Shown in pieces: positions 8,593 to 18,220 of a stretch of DNA of 64,000 nt. The notes beneath the pieces were generated by a model. That model saw only the letters and a program-made list of their open reading frames with translations, ran no database searches and was not told where the DNA came from. The stretch comes from HdN1 sp052035295. GTDB lineage: Bacteria > Pseudomonadota > Gammaproteobacteria > Pseudomonadales > Ketobacteraceae. Position 1 is the stretch's first letter, and the number at the start of each line of letters is the position of its first letter. Where the stretch lies: the NCBI GenBank assembly GCA_052035295.1, contig JBPOHS010000002.1:33855-97854 (forward strand), given 5' to 3'. The translations under genes were made by a program, and so were the position numbers.

Positions 8593-9831
8593 ATGGTACT
8601 GCAAGGTGAATTTCATCCGGATTTCGGTCAGGTGGCTGAGTCCCTCATCAAACTGCTGCCAAAGAAATCCGCGGGTGGCGCGTCACTTTGTATCTACCAT
8701 CAGGGCGAAAAAGTCGTCGATGTGTGGGGTGGGACGCGTGACCGTGAGGGGCAGCCTTGGGAAAAGGACACGATCGCCTTCTCTGCATCCACCACCAAAG
8801 GGGTGACCTCGACGCTTCTGCATATCCTGGTGGATCAAGGGCTTGCAGATTATGACGATACTGTCGCCAAGCATTGGCCCGCGTTTGCGCAAAACGGCAA
8901 GCAGGACATCACCATCCGCCAGGCCATGTCACATCAGGCCGGGTTGTATAACATTGCCGACAGTGGGTTCACGCTGGATCACCTGTATAACTGGGACAAA
9001 GCCTTGCAAGTGCTGGAAGAGGCGACCCCGGTTCATGCCCCGGGCCTGCACAGTGCCTATCACGCGCTCACCTACGGCCATCTTATCGGCGGCCTGATCG
9101 AGAAGATCGCGGGTCAGCCCTTCCAGCAAGTGCTGAAGGAGCTGCTCGCGGATCCACTGGACCTGGATGGGCTCTATATTGGCGTGCCTGACGATGAGCT
9201 GCATCGTGCTGCGCACCTGATCACCCTGAATGGCCGCATTGGTCTGGCGTTGAAAGGCTACAAGCGCATTGACCCGCGTGTTCGTCGATGGATTGCCGCA
9301 TTGTCGAAATTGGTGGGGCTGGATTTCTCGCAGTTCGCCAAGGCGTTGATTCCCGATTTTGTCGATGAAATCAATTTCAATGACAAGCAGGCGATGCAGG
9401 CGATCATTCCCGCCGCTAACGGTGCGTTTACAGCGCGGTCGTTGGCCAAGATGTATGCGGCGCTTGCGAATGGTGGCGAGTTTGAAGGTGTACGCATTCT
9501 GTCAGAAGAACGCATTGCCCGCATGAGTCAGCAGCAGACGCAGGGTCGTGACCGTGTGGTGAATTTCCCGATGCGGTGGAAGCTGGGTTACCACCATGTT
9601 TATACGATGGGGCAAAGCGTTCCGCACGGGTTTGGACATTTTGGCCTGGGCGGCTCAGGGGCCTGGTGCGACCCTTCCCGGAAGCTGGCGATGGCGATGA
9701 CCCTCAATACCGGCGTTGGTACACCCATGGGGGATTTGCGCATTGTGAAAATGTCGGCGGATATCGTGCGCTGTGCCGATCGCCGTCTGGAATGGAAAGC
9801 GCAAAAACCGGTGGCGGTCACGGCGCTTTGA
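8593..9831 (+). CDS. Serine hydrolase, class C beta-lactamase/EstB esterase fold
   Basis: This 412-residue protein belongs to the beta-lactamase-related serine hydrolases (EstB-like esterases, not true antibiotic-hydrolysing enzymes). The nucleophile motif SxxK is STTK at residues 66-69, and the conserved tyrosine is probably Y156 (SAYHALTYGH). A C-terminal FGHFGLGGSGAW segment fills the usual third motif position. There is no signal peptide, so it should be cytosolic. I chose the ATG at 8593 because GGAG at 8579-8582 is well placed for it; a GTG at 8575 is possible. The gene is divergent from a TetR regulator, which likely controls it. The natural ester substrate is unknown. Confidence 0.88.
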   Translation: MVLQGEFHPDFGQVAESLIKLLPKKSAGGASLCIYHQGEKVVDVWGGTRDREGQPWEKDTIAFSASTTKGVTSTLLHILVDQGLADYDDTVAKHWPAFAQNGKQDITIRQAMSHQAGLYNIADSGFTLDHLYNWDKALQVLEEATPVHAPGLHSAYHALTYGHLIGGLIEKIAGQPFQQVLKELLADPLDLDGLYIGVPDDELHRAAHLITLNGRIGLALKGYKRIDPRVRRWIAALSKLVGLDFSQFAKALIPDFVDEINFNDKQAMQAIIPAANGAFTARSLAKMYAALANGGEFEGVRILSEERIARMSQQQTQGRDRVVNFPMRWKLGYHHVYTMGQSVPHGFGHFGLGGSGAWCDPSRKLAMAMTLNTGVGTPMGDLRIVKMSADIVRCADRRLEWKAQKPVAVTAL

Positions 9832-9858
9832 CATACACACCTCTCTGAAAGGACAAGC

Positions 9859-9883
9859 GCAGGGCGCGATAACGCCGCCCTGC
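9859..9883. terminator. Strong hairpin between convergent genes
   Basis: The arms GCAGGGCGCG and CGCCGCCCTGC pair over ten base pairs with one bulged C and an ATAA loop. The site lies between the ends of the serine hydrolase (9831) and the Rieske gene (9897), which converge. No U-tract follows on either strand, so intrinsic termination is plausible but not certain. Confidence 0.45.
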
Positions 9884-9896
9884 ATGTCTGACCGGA

Positions 9897-10244
9897 TCAG
9901 ACCTCGACTTTGACTTGATCGCCTTCGACCACGACCTTGTAGGTCTTGAGCGCCTTTTCCCCACGAATCATGTTCAGCAATTGCACGCCCGGCGGAAAGT
10001 TGGCCCAGTCGCAGACTTCGCCGGTGCGGATATCGAAACGGGCGCGGTGCAGTGGACACTGAACCTTGCAGTTGTCGACGATCTTTCCTTTCGCCAGATT
10101 GGCAAACACGTGTGTGCAGCTGCTCTGGGTGGCGTAGAAGCCGTCATCCAGGTGGTACAGCACGATTTTCTCTTCGGCCACCTTGAGGGCTTTCATCTGG
10201 CCAACTGCCAGTTCGCCGGTAGTGGCAACGGTATGTAACGCCAT
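9897..10244 (-). CDS. Rieske-type [2Fe-2S] ferredoxin
   Basis: The 115-residue product is a small stand-alone Rieske protein of the dioxygenase-ferredoxin or NirD-like kind, which passes electrons to an oxygenase or reductase. The cluster ligands are visible as C43-T-H45 and C63-P-L-H66, followed by the RARFDIRTGEV segment typical of these folds. No signal peptide is present, so it should be cytosolic. It lies 56 bases downstream of the dUTPase gene on the same strand, but no oxygenase is adjacent and its redox partner is unknown. Confidence 0.9.
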   Translation of the reverse strand: MALHTVATTGELAVGQMKALKVAEEKIVLYHLDDGFYATQSSCTHVFANLAKGKIVDNCKVQCPLHRARFDIRTGEVCDWANFPPGVQLLNMIRGEKALKTYKVVVEGDQVKVEV

Positions 10245-10300
10245 GGCTCTCTCTCCTTGGGTGCTTTCTTGTTGGGAATCCTGCCGGATTCTTGTCTGGA

Positions 10301-10912
10301 CTATCGGGGGTAACGCGCTTCCAGAGCGGCGTAGACGCGGCTCTGGAAATCGGCTGCCTGCGGGTCTTCAGTGGCCAGAATCTCGGCCAGATGAATATTG
10401 TCTTCCTTGCCGTGCCAGATTTTCTGGTAGGTGCCCTGCTGATACCCGAAGTCCTGGCGGAAGAAATTAAGCACGTTTTTGCCGATGTATTGGCGATACA
10501 GGTCATCGAAGGACAATTCGACCTGTTTCATGGCTTCGCAGAATAACGGTATCGATAAGCTGTGCGTGCTGAGAACGTAGGCGACCTGGGCCTCGATGAC
10601 TTCGCGGAAACCGGTCACGGGGGCCGGTGCGTTCCATTCTGCCTGAATGGCGCTGGCGATGGTGTCGTAGTCACCGCCTTTCTGCAGGTAGATACTCATG
10701 CCGAAATGCCATATATCAACCAGTTCGAGCTGGATCTGGGGAACGTCCGGGTTCTGTTTTTTCCACCATTTCCAGCCATAGTGGTCGAGAAGTTCGGCGC
10801 TTTCGGTCCAGATGGCGCGATACCACGGAAAGCCCTGATCGCGCCATTGAGGGTGAACCTTGCTGTTCATCTTGTCTTGCAGCGCCAGCATGGCGCACAG
10901 TTGTATCTGCAT
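10301..10912 (-). CDS. Dimeric all-alpha dUTP diphosphatase
   Basis: This resembles the dimeric, all-helical dUTPase family of the MazG-like NTP pyrophosphatase superfamily, which hydrolyses dUTP (and dUDP) to keep uracil out of DNA. The metal-binding pattern ExxE...ExxD is visible as WTESAELLDHYGWKWW and ELVDIWHF. The length of 203 residues fits. I chose the ATG at 10912 (MQIQLCAMLALQDKMN) because the conserved protein starts there; a GTG at 10927 is the alternative, and neither has a strong ribosome site. The Rieske gene follows on the same strand. Confidence 0.85.
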   Translation of the reverse strand: MQIQLCAMLALQDKMNSKVHPQWRDQGFPWYRAIWTESAELLDHYGWKWWKKQNPDVPQIQLELVDIWHFGMSIYLQKGGDYDTIASAIQAEWNAPAPVTGFREVIEAQVAYVLSTHSLSIPLFCEAMKQVELSFDDLYRQYIGKNVLNFFRQDFGYQQGTYQKIWHGKEDNIHLAEILATEDPQAADFQSRVYAALEARYPR

Positions 10913-11099
10913 GGGGGATTTCCGCACGATGTGAGTGTGGTCATTAAATGCGAAAAGAGATGAGGAAGCAATCCGTTGGGGCGTGGCTCAATAACGGATG
11001 GGTTGCCTGATCACAAACCGACCAGGGCGGTGGCTGTCATCGCTTGGCAAGAATCCTGCTTGATGGTGGGGGTTCATTAAATCCAGAAGGACGGTGTCT

Positions 11100-14000
11100 A
11101 TGGCGATCCGGGTCGCTCTCAATCATTTTACGCAGTACAAATTCGATCGTCGCGTCTCTTTGTCCGCGCATGTATTCCGTCTGCGTCCAGCCCCCCATAG
11201 CCGCTCGCCGATTATTTCCTACTCGCTCAATATCGATCCGAAACCGCATTTCATACATTGGCAGCAGGACCCGTTCGGCAACTATCTCGCGCGCGTCGTG
11301 TTCCCTGATCAGACCGAGGAGCTCACGGTGGAAGTCGATGTGGTGGCAGACATGGTGGCCATCAACCCGTTCGACTTCTTTGTGGAAGAGTCTGCCGAGT
11401 TGTTCCCGTTTCAATATGACGCGGTATTGAAGGCCGAGCTGGCGCCTTACCTGGAAATCAGCGACGACGGCCCCTTGATGCGGGCGCGTGTCGCCGAGAT
11501 CGATCTGACACCGATGAACACGGTGACCTTTCTGGTCGGGATCAATCAGCAGTTGCAGCAGGATATCCGCTACAACATCCGCATGGAGCCGGGTGTGCAG
11601 GCTTGCGAGAAGACGCTGACGATCAAGTCCGGATCGTGTCGCGACAGCGCCTGGCTGCTGGTGCAGATACTGCGTCATTTGGGGCTGGCCGCGCGCTTTG
11701 TGTCCGGGTATCTGGTGCAGCTTGCCCCTGACGTTAAACCGCTCGAGGGCCCGGCCGGGCCGTCAGCGGATTTTACCGATTTGCATGCCTGGGCAGAGGT
11801 GTTCATTCCTGGGGCGGGCTGGGTGGGTCTTGATCCGACCTCGGGGCTGTTTGCCGGTGAGGGGCATATCCCGCTGGCCTGTACGCCGGATCCCTCGGGG
11901 GCCGCGCCAGTCACCGGGGCGACCGACGTGTGCGAAGTGGAGTTCGTGCATCACAACCAGGTACAGCGCATCCATGAGGATCCGCGCGTCACCAAGCCTT
12001 ATACGGATGAGCAGTGGCAGCACATCATGGCACTCGGACGCCGTGTCGACAGCCAGTTGCAGCAGGACGATGTGCGGCTGACCATGGGGGGCGAGCCCAC
12101 CTTTATTGCGATTGAAAACACCGAAGCACCAGAATGGAACACCGATGCGGATGGTCCGCACAAACGTCGACTTGCCCATGAGCTGTTCATGCGCATGTGC
12201 GGACATTTTTCACCGGGTGCGGTACGCACTTATGGGCAGGGCAAGTGGTATCCGGGAGAGCCTTTGCCGCGCTGGCAGTACACCTCGTACTGGCGCAAGG
12301 ATGGCGTACCACTTTGGTGCGAGTCGCGCTGGTTGGCGCTGCCAACGGATCAATATGGTGCAACGGAGCAGGATGCGCGCCGACTGCTGGAGCACATTTG
12401 TGTAGCGTTACACCTGCCGTCCCACTACATCATGACGGCCTATGAGGATATTCCCTATCACCTGTGGCAAGAACAGCAGTTGCCGGTGGATGTCGATCCG
12501 ACCAAGGCCGATCTCAAGGACGGCTTGGAACGCCAGCGACTGGCGGCGTTATTGACGCGTGGACTCGATCAGCCGGCGGGATATGTGATGCCGGTCAAAT
12601 GGCAGTCGCTGGGGGATTATTGGCAAAGCTGTGGCTGGCGTTTGCGTTCGGGGCATTTGTATCTGATCCCTGGCGATTCGCCATTGGGTCTGCGCTTGCC
12701 GCTGGATCGTCTGGAATGGGCGCCACGTGAACGTTTGCAGGATCAGCCGCTCGACCCCTTTGAAGGTCGTGCTCCTCTGAACGGTCGACCGCATATCAAT
12801 GTGCCGGTCTTTCCGGATGCCGGATTCATTCAGACAGCCTTGTCGGTCGAAGCGCGTGACGGCAAGTTGTGTGTCTTCCTGCCACCCTTGCCCCAGTTGG
12901 AAGCCTACGTACAGTTACTGGCCGTCATTGAATACGCGGCAGCGGCCATCGGCATGCCCGTGGTGCTGGAAGGGTATGATCCGCCGCGCGATCCACGTCT
13001 TGCCAAATTCATGGTGACCCCTGATCCAGGCGTTATCGAAGTCAATATCCACCCGGCATCGAGCTGGCAGGAGCTGGTCGACAATACGACCGCCCTATAC
13101 GACATGGCGCACCAGACGCGTTTGGGAACGGAAAAATTCATGCTGGATGGTCGCCAGACCGGCACTGGCGGTGGCAACCATGTCACCATGGGCGGCGCCA
13201 CACCCGCAGATTCACCGTTATTGCGTCGGCCCGATGTGTTGCGCAGTCTGATAACGTTCTGGCAGCACCACCCCGGCTTGTCCTATGTGTTTTCAGGACT
13301 GTTTATCGGCCCGACCAGCCAGGCGCCGCGTGTCGATGAAGGCCGCGATGAAATGCTGTACGAGTTGGAAATTGCTTTCGAACAATTGCCCAAAGGCGAA
13401 ACGTGGCAGCCATGGCTGGTGGATCGCGTCTTGCGCCATTTGCTGGTCGATATTACCGGCAACACGCACCGTTCCGAATTCTGTATCGACAAACTGTACT
13501 CGCCGGATTCGGCTACCGGTCGACTGGGACTGCTGGAATTCCGTGGTTTCGAAATGCCGCCGCATGCGCGCATGAGTCTCGTGCAAATGCTGTTGCTGCG
13601 TACCTTGCTGACGATGTTCTGGCGCAAGCCCTATCACCACAAGCTGGTGCGCTGGGGAACGTCACTGCATGACAAATTCATGTTGCCGCATTTCGTACGC
13701 GAAGACTTGCGCCAGGTAACGGATTTGTTGCAGCAGGAAGGCTATCCATTTTGTCTGGACTGGCTGGATCCGTTCATTGAATTCCGTTTCCCGGTGTATG
13801 GGCGTGTGCAGGTCGATGATATCGGCATCGAACTGCGTACTGCGATCGAACCCTGGCATGTGCTGGGTGAAGAGACAACCAACGTCGGTACGTCGCGTTT
13901 TGTGGATTCCTCGGTGGAACGGGTGCAAGTCAAGGTCAGTGGCATCAGTACCTCACGTTATGTCCTGACCTGTAACGGCCGCCGTGTGCCCATGCGGGAA

Positions 14001-14417
14001 ACCGGCGTGGCGGGGGAGCTCGTGGCCGGAATTCGTTACCGTGCGTGGCAGCCGCCTTCCTGTCTGCACCCGACCATTGGTGTGCAGTCGCCGCTGATTT
14101 TCGATTTGATCGATACCTGGAGCGGGCGGGCTGTCGGTGGTTGTGCTTATCACGTCATGCATCCGGGCGGGCGCAATTACAAGATTTTCCCGATCAACAG
14201 TCTGGAAGCGGAAGGCCGCCGCATTACCCGGTTCTGGGGCCACGGCCACACGCCGGGGGAACTGTCTCCTCCGCAGGAAGTGCTGATGCTCAGCGAGAGC
14301 GAAGCCCGTTTCTATCCTCACGGCGCAAAACCGGCGACCAAAACGCCGCCGCTGGAATCGCCAAATGGCGAGTATCCCACTACGCTGGACTTAAGGAACG
14401 AGCCGTGGCGGCTGTAA
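11100..14417 (+). CDS. Transglutaminase-like protein with DUF2126 domain
   Basis: The 1105-residue protein begins with a bacterial transglutaminase N-terminal domain (residues 1-90) and a transglutaminase-like cysteine protease or amidase core whose catalytic triad is visible as C180 (SGSCRDSAW), H229 (DLHAWAEVF) and D245 (GLDPTSG). From about residue 310 to the end lies the large DUF2126 region, with conserved stretches such as LTMGGEPTFI and TGGGNHVTMGG. AAGGA at 11087-11091 supports the ATG at 11100. It is the first gene of a five-gene cluster with ATP-grasp and alpha-E proteins. Families of this kind have been predicted to make or trim peptides; no substrate is known. Confidence 0.9.
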   Translation: MAIRVALNHFTQYKFDRRVSLSAHVFRLRPAPHSRSPIISYSLNIDPKPHFIHWQQDPFGNYLARVVFPDQTEELTVEVDVVADMVAINPFDFFVEESAELFPFQYDAVLKAELAPYLEISDDGPLMRARVAEIDLTPMNTVTFLVGINQQLQQDIRYNIRMEPGVQACEKTLTIKSGSCRDSAWLLVQILRHLGLAARFVSGYLVQLAPDVKPLEGPAGPSADFTDLHAWAEVFIPGAGWVGLDPTSGLFAGEGHIPLACTPDPSGAAPVTGATDVCEVEFVHHNQVQRIHEDPRVTKPYTDEQWQHIMALGRRVDSQLQQDDVRLTMGGEPTFIAIENTEAPEWNTDADGPHKRRLAHELFMRMCGHFSPGAVRTYGQGKWYPGEPLPRWQYTSYWRKDGVPLWCESRWLALPTDQYGATEQDARRLLEHICVALHLPSHYIMTAYEDIPYHLWQEQQLPVDVDPTKADLKDGLERQRLAALLTRGLDQPAGYVMPVKWQSLGDYWQSCGWRLRSGHLYLIPGDSPLGLRLPLDRLEWAPRERLQDQPLDPFEGRAPLNGRPHINVPVFPDAGFIQTALSVEARDGKLCVFLPPLPQLEAYVQLLAVIEYAAAAIGMPVVLEGYDPPRDPRLAKFMVTPDPGVIEVNIHPASSWQELVDNTTALYDMAHQTRLGTEKFMLDGRQTGTGGGNHVTMGGATPADSPLLRRPDVLRSLITFWQHHPGLSYVFSGLFIGPTSQAPRVDEGRDEMLYELEIAFEQLPKGETWQPWLVDRVLRHLLVDITGNTHRSEFCIDKLYSPDSATGRLGLLEFRGFEMPPHARMSLVQMLLLRTLLTMFWRKPYHHKLVRWGTSLHDKFMLPHFVREDLRQVTDLLQQEGYPFCLDWLDPFIEFRFPVYGRVQVDDIGIELRTAIEPWHVLGEETTNVGTSRFVDSSVERVQVKVSGISTSRYVLTCNGRRVPMRETGVAGELVAGIRYRAWQPPSCLHPTIGVQSPLIFDLIDTWSGRAVGGCAYHVMHPGGRNYKIFPINSLEAEGRRITRFWGHGHTPGELSPPQEVLMLSESEARFYPHGAKPATKTPPLESPNGEYPTTLDLRNEPWRL

Positions 14418-14543
14418 TCACCAGAATATGAAAGTAACGACAAAACGAAAGATAACAACAATTCGAGCTTAGGCTTGCCAGCGTGAAAAGCAGCGAGAGG
14501 TATGACAAGTGGCCAAGGGTTGCATGATGAAGGGAGCGTTGGA

Positions 14544-17138
14544 ATGACGCCTGACCCTGTTGAGACAACAGTGCATGAACCCCATTCGATTCTGGGCGAG
14601 AAATACCGTGAGCGACTGCAAGGCTGGGATGAGGTTTTCTCGGAAGACGGAGAAATAAGGCCTGGCTGGGAGAAAATGGTCTCGGCGATCAATACGCTGG
14701 GTGTTGACGAACTGGAGAAGCGCCAGGGCGATGCGCGACGTCTGTTGCGTGAGAATGGCGTGACGTACACCGTGTATGACGACCCGCATGGGCGCAACCG
14801 GGTGTGGGAGCTGGATCCTATTCCTTTCGTTATCGATGCCGAAGACTGGTCGATCATCGAAGGTGGGCTCAAGCAGCGGGCTGAACTGCTCAATCTGATA
14901 TTGACCGATATTTATGGTCAACGACGTTTGATCAAGCAAAATATCATCCCGCCCGACATCATTTTTGGTCACAGTGGTTTTTTGCGTGCTTGTGATGGCG
15001 TGAAAATATCCGGTTCGCAGCAGTTGCTGGTGTACGGTGCCGATCTGGCGCGCGGCCAGGATGGAAAAATGTGGCTTTATACCGACCGCACTCAGGTGCC
15101 CACCGGTGCCGGTTATGCGCTGGAAAACCGGGTGGTGATGTCGCGTGTCATGCCGCAGGAACTGCGTGACAATCAGGTGCAGCGTTTGAGCGGGTTCTTT
15201 CGCCAGTTCGCTCAAAACCTGCAGAAATTCTCGCAGCATCGGCGTGAAGACCCCTACATTGTTGTATTGACGCCGGGCCCCGGCAACGAAACCTATTTCG
15301 AGCACGCCTATTTCGCGACCTATATGGGATACCCGCTGGTACAGGGTGGTGATCTGCTGGTGCGTGACAATCGCGTATGGCTGAAATCCATCGACGGCAT
15401 CAAACAGGTCGACGTGATCTTGCGGCGTGTCGATGATGCGTATTGCGATCCTCTGGAACTGCGCGAGGATTCCATGTTGGGGGTGCCCGGTTTGTTGAAC
15501 GTGGCGCGGGCCGGCAATGTGGTGCTGGCGAATCCGCTGGGGTCGGGGGTGCTGGAATCGCGCGGGCTGATTCCGTTCCTGGATGCGTGTTCGCGGTATT
15601 TCCTCAATGAGGATCTGCAGATTTCGTCAGTCGCGACCTGGTGGTGTGGCCAGTCCAAGGAACGGGAGTACGTGCTGGCCAATCTGGAAAAGCTCGTGAT
15701 CAAGAACGTGGGTAACGGCGGTACCAGCTGGCTCGGGCCCATGATGTCGAAAGAACAAATCAGTGAATTGCGCGCTCGCATCAAGGCTTATCCCGGGCGT
15801 TACGTCGGGCAGGAATGGGCCGAGTTTTCGACGACGCCTGCCTGGGCGGGCCAGAGCGGTGTTGAACCTCGGCACATGATGTTTCGTGGATTTCTTGTCG
15901 CCGATGGCAAAGGCTATCGTGTGATGCCCGGTGGACTGACGCGTGTCGCACGGGATGCCAATGGTCAGTTCATATCGAACCAGGCCGGTGGCGTCAGCAA
16001 GGACACCTGGGTGCTGACGCATGATACGGCGCGCCAGTCGCGCCCGGGCGCTTTCATAGAAGTGCAGGCGATCAGCCAGCATGAAGGCAAACTGCCCAGT
16101 CGTGCAGCGGAAAACCTGTTCTGGGTGGGACGTTATGCTGAACGTGCCGAAGGCGTTGCGCGCCTCATGTGCACGGTTATGGACAAGCTGGCCGACTGCG
16201 AGGATTACGGCGATGAAGCGGATTTGGGTGTGCTGCATCGCCTGCTTGAAAGCCTGACCATCATTACGGCCAGTTTTCCCGGCTTTGTGGGGGAAGGGGC
16301 TGCACGGCAATTGAACATGCCTCACGAAGAATTGATCGCGCTGGCCTCTGATCGCGAACGGCGTGGCAGTCTGGCCGAGACGATGAGTTTCCTGTTGAAC
16401 GCCGCTTATGGTGTGCGTGATCTGTGGTTCGGCGATACCTGGCGTACGGTGAACGCCATCCAGGATGCGGCCGATCGCCTGCAGGCCACCGCGCCACGAT
16501 TGTTCGATGTCAGTGCACAGCTTTATCGTGTACTGCACACGCTGACTGCGTTTGCCGGTATTACGGCGGAAAGCATGCGTCACGATCATGCGTGGATCTT
16601 GCTGGACCTGGGCCGTCGCGTGGAGCGGGCCTCACAGCAGGCGTTATTGCTCGATCACATGTTGGTCAAGCCCTTGCCGGACACCTGCGAACCGCTGTTG
16701 ATCGAAGCGCTGTTGGCCAGCAGTGAATCCTTGATGGCCCAGCGTCGACGTTTCCGCTTTTCCAGCCCTTTGCACAGTGCGCTGGATCTGCTCGTGCTTG
16801 ATCATCGCCATCCGCGTTCGCTTGCCTATCAATTCGAGCGCTTGAACACTCGCGTCGGCATGTTGCCGCATCCGAATGGGCAACGCACCGACCTGTTGGT
16901 GGAACGTTACAGCACGGCCGAGAAACTGGTGATTGAAATCAGCACCGCACTCAAACTCGCCAATGTCAACGGATTGACCCAGTGCAATAAAAGGGGGGAC
17001 CGGGATGAGTTACGCTTGTTGTTGACACGTTTGCGCAACAACTTGTGGCAGCTGACGGCCGAGATAACCGATACCTATTTCAGTCACGCACCAGGTGTAC
17101 GCCAGCTGGCCCCGGTGATGAAACTGCCCAACGCCTGA
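14544..17138 (+). CDS. Circularly permuted ATP-grasp / alpha-E fusion protein
   Basis: The 864-residue protein fuses a circularly permuted ATP-grasp domain (about residues 30-490) to an alpha-E helical domain that starts near residue 517 (LPSRAAENLFWVGRYAERAE). ATP-grasp enzymes of this type are predicted amide or peptide ligases. The nucleotide-binding segment reads LYTDRTQVPTGAGYALENR, whereas the stand-alone paralogue at 18221 has the more usual VLEDNLRVPSG form, so the metal-binding residues differ. I believe this is common in the fused subfamily. AGGGAG at 14531-14536 favours the ATG at 14544 over an in-frame ATG at 14502. The stop codon lies inside a 17-bp tandem repeat. Confidence 0.88.
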   Translation: MTPDPVETTVHEPHSILGEKYRERLQGWDEVFSEDGEIRPGWEKMVSAINTLGVDELEKRQGDARRLLRENGVTYTVYDDPHGRNRVWELDPIPFVIDAEDWSIIEGGLKQRAELLNLILTDIYGQRRLIKQNIIPPDIIFGHSGFLRACDGVKISGSQQLLVYGADLARGQDGKMWLYTDRTQVPTGAGYALENRVVMSRVMPQELRDNQVQRLSGFFRQFAQNLQKFSQHRREDPYIVVLTPGPGNETYFEHAYFATYMGYPLVQGGDLLVRDNRVWLKSIDGIKQVDVILRRVDDAYCDPLELREDSMLGVPGLLNVARAGNVVLANPLGSGVLESRGLIPFLDACSRYFLNEDLQISSVATWWCGQSKEREYVLANLEKLVIKNVGNGGTSWLGPMMSKEQISELRARIKAYPGRYVGQEWAEFSTTPAWAGQSGVEPRHMMFRGFLVADGKGYRVMPGGLTRVARDANGQFISNQAGGVSKDTWVLTHDTARQSRPGAFIEVQAISQHEGKLPSRAAENLFWVGRYAERAEGVARLMCTVMDKLADCEDYGDEADLGVLHRLLESLTIITASFPGFVGEGAARQLNMPHEELIALASDRERRGSLAETMSFLLNAAYGVRDLWFGDTWRTVNAIQDAADRLQATAPRLFDVSAQLYRVLHTLTAFAGITAESMRHDHAWILLDLGRRVERASQQALLLDHMLVKPLPDTCEPLLIEALLASSESLMAQRRRFRFSSPLHSALDLLVLDHRHPRSLAYQFERLNTRVGMLPHPNGQRTDLLVERYSTAEKLVIEISTALKLANVNGLTQCNKRGDRDELRLLLTRLRNNLWQLTAEITDTYFSHAPGVRQLAPVMKLPNA

Positions 17139-17167
17139 AACTGCCCAATGCCTGAAACTGCCCAACG
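17120..17167. repeat. 17-bp tandem repeat at gene junction
   Basis: The unit GAAACTGCCCAACGCCT occurs at 17120-17136, again with one C-to-T change at 17137-17153, and as a 14-base partial copy at 17154-17167. The first copy encodes the last residues and the stop of the ATP-grasp fusion, and the third ends just before the ribosome site of the next gene. It looks like a recent slippage duplication of the end of the upstream gene. Confidence 0.9.
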
Positions 17168-17180
17168 TCGGAGACCTTCC

Positions 17181-18047
17181 ATGGCCTATCGCATTACGCA
17201 CACGACAGAATACTTGTACACCGGCTCTGTTGGGGTCAGTCATAACCTCGCGCATCTATTGCCGGTGAGTTATCGTCGTCAACGTTGCCTCGACAGCGAT
17301 CTCGAGATTTCCCCCCAACCCCGGGCGTTACGCCATTTCAAGGATTACTACGGCAATACCGCCACGTATTTCGATCTTGCCCAGTCGCACCAGAGCATGC
17401 GCGTGACGGTCATCAGTCGGGTTGAAGTGCTCGCGCCACCCGCACCACTCGATTCCCGGCCCTGGGAAGTGGTTGCCGAAGATGTCCTGGACTCGACCGA
17501 CGAGCGCAGTCTGGTTGCGCGGGAATTCCTGTTGCCGTCGCCTTACCTGCCTTTTTTGCAGCCTGTGCAGGATTTCGCCCGCGAGAGCTTTACGCCCGGG
17601 CGTGCCTTTTCAGAAGCCGCGATGGATCTCATGGACCGTATCCATACCGAGTTTGACTACCGACCGGGGGCGACCACGATTGCGACACCGCTGATGCAGG
17701 TGTTGGAGGCGCGCGAAGGTGTTTGCCAGGATTTTGCGCACTTGATGATCGTTTGTTTTCGGAGTCTCGGGTTTCCGGCCTGTTACATCAGTGGTTATAT
17801 CGAAACGCTGCCTCCCGCGGGACAAGAGCGTTTGGTGGGGGCCGATGCCACCCATGCCTGGTTAAGTGTGTACTCGCCTCGCGATGGCTGGATGGAGTTT
17901 GATCCCACCAACAACATGGTGCCCAAATTGAGGCATATCCGGCTCGCGAAGGGGCGCGACTATGGTGACGTCGCACCATTAAAGGGCGTTTTGTACGGCG
18001 GTGGTGAGCATCAATTGTCGGTAAGCGTGGACGTTTGCCCCTTTTGA
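17181..18047 (+). CDS. Transglutaminase-like protein
   Basis: The 288-residue protein has the bacterial transglutaminase N-terminal domain (MAYRITHTTEYLYTG onward) followed by the papain-like core. The triad is visible as C182 (EGVCQDFAH), H225 (DATHAWLSV) and D241 (EFDPTNN). It is a compact paralogue of the N-terminal part of the 1105-residue protein at the start of the cluster. GGAGA at 17170-17174 fits the ATG at 17181; an ATG at 17148 falls inside the tandem repeat and has no ribosome site. It probably cuts or transfers at amide bonds in a pathway with the flanking ATP-grasp proteins; the substrate is unknown. Confidence 0.9.
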   Translation: MAYRITHTTEYLYTGSVGVSHNLAHLLPVSYRRQRCLDSDLEISPQPRALRHFKDYYGNTATYFDLAQSHQSMRVTVISRVEVLAPPAPLDSRPWEVVAEDVLDSTDERSLVAREFLLPSPYLPFLQPVQDFARESFTPGRAFSEAAMDLMDRIHTEFDYRPGATTIATPLMQVLEAREGVCQDFAHLMIVCFRSLGFPACYISGYIETLPPAGQERLVGADATHAWLSVYSPRDGWMEFDPTNNMVPKLRHIRLAKGRDYGDVAPLKGVLYGGGEHQLSVSVDVCPF

Positions 18048-18220
18048 CGGGGATTTGAAAAAGTGGGCAACAGTTTTGCATAGGGAGTAATGCAGGCCTA
18101 CCCCCGATGAGGTATTGGCTTGCGCACCAATCCCGGGCGTGCAGTGTTGCTTGATGCACCACCGGGCTTTTAGAAAAGTAGTTGCCAAACAGTTTGCCAA
18201 AGAACGCGGAGAACCCCAGC

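Noticed and set aside
8593..9831. Calling the SxxK hydrolase an antibiotic-resistance beta-lactamase
   Set aside because: It lacks a signal peptide and its motifs fit the EstB-like esterase branch better than class C beta-lactamases.
15627..16589. A 320-codon reverse frame inside the ATP-grasp/alpha-E gene
   Set aside because: The forward strand encodes unmistakable ATP-grasp and alpha-E motifs; the reverse frame has no ribosome site or family features.
18048..18220. A possible RNA element in the gap before the ATP-grasp gene
   Set aside because: Only short inverted pieces (for example ATTGG and CCAAT) are visible; nothing matches a riboswitch or small RNA that I know.
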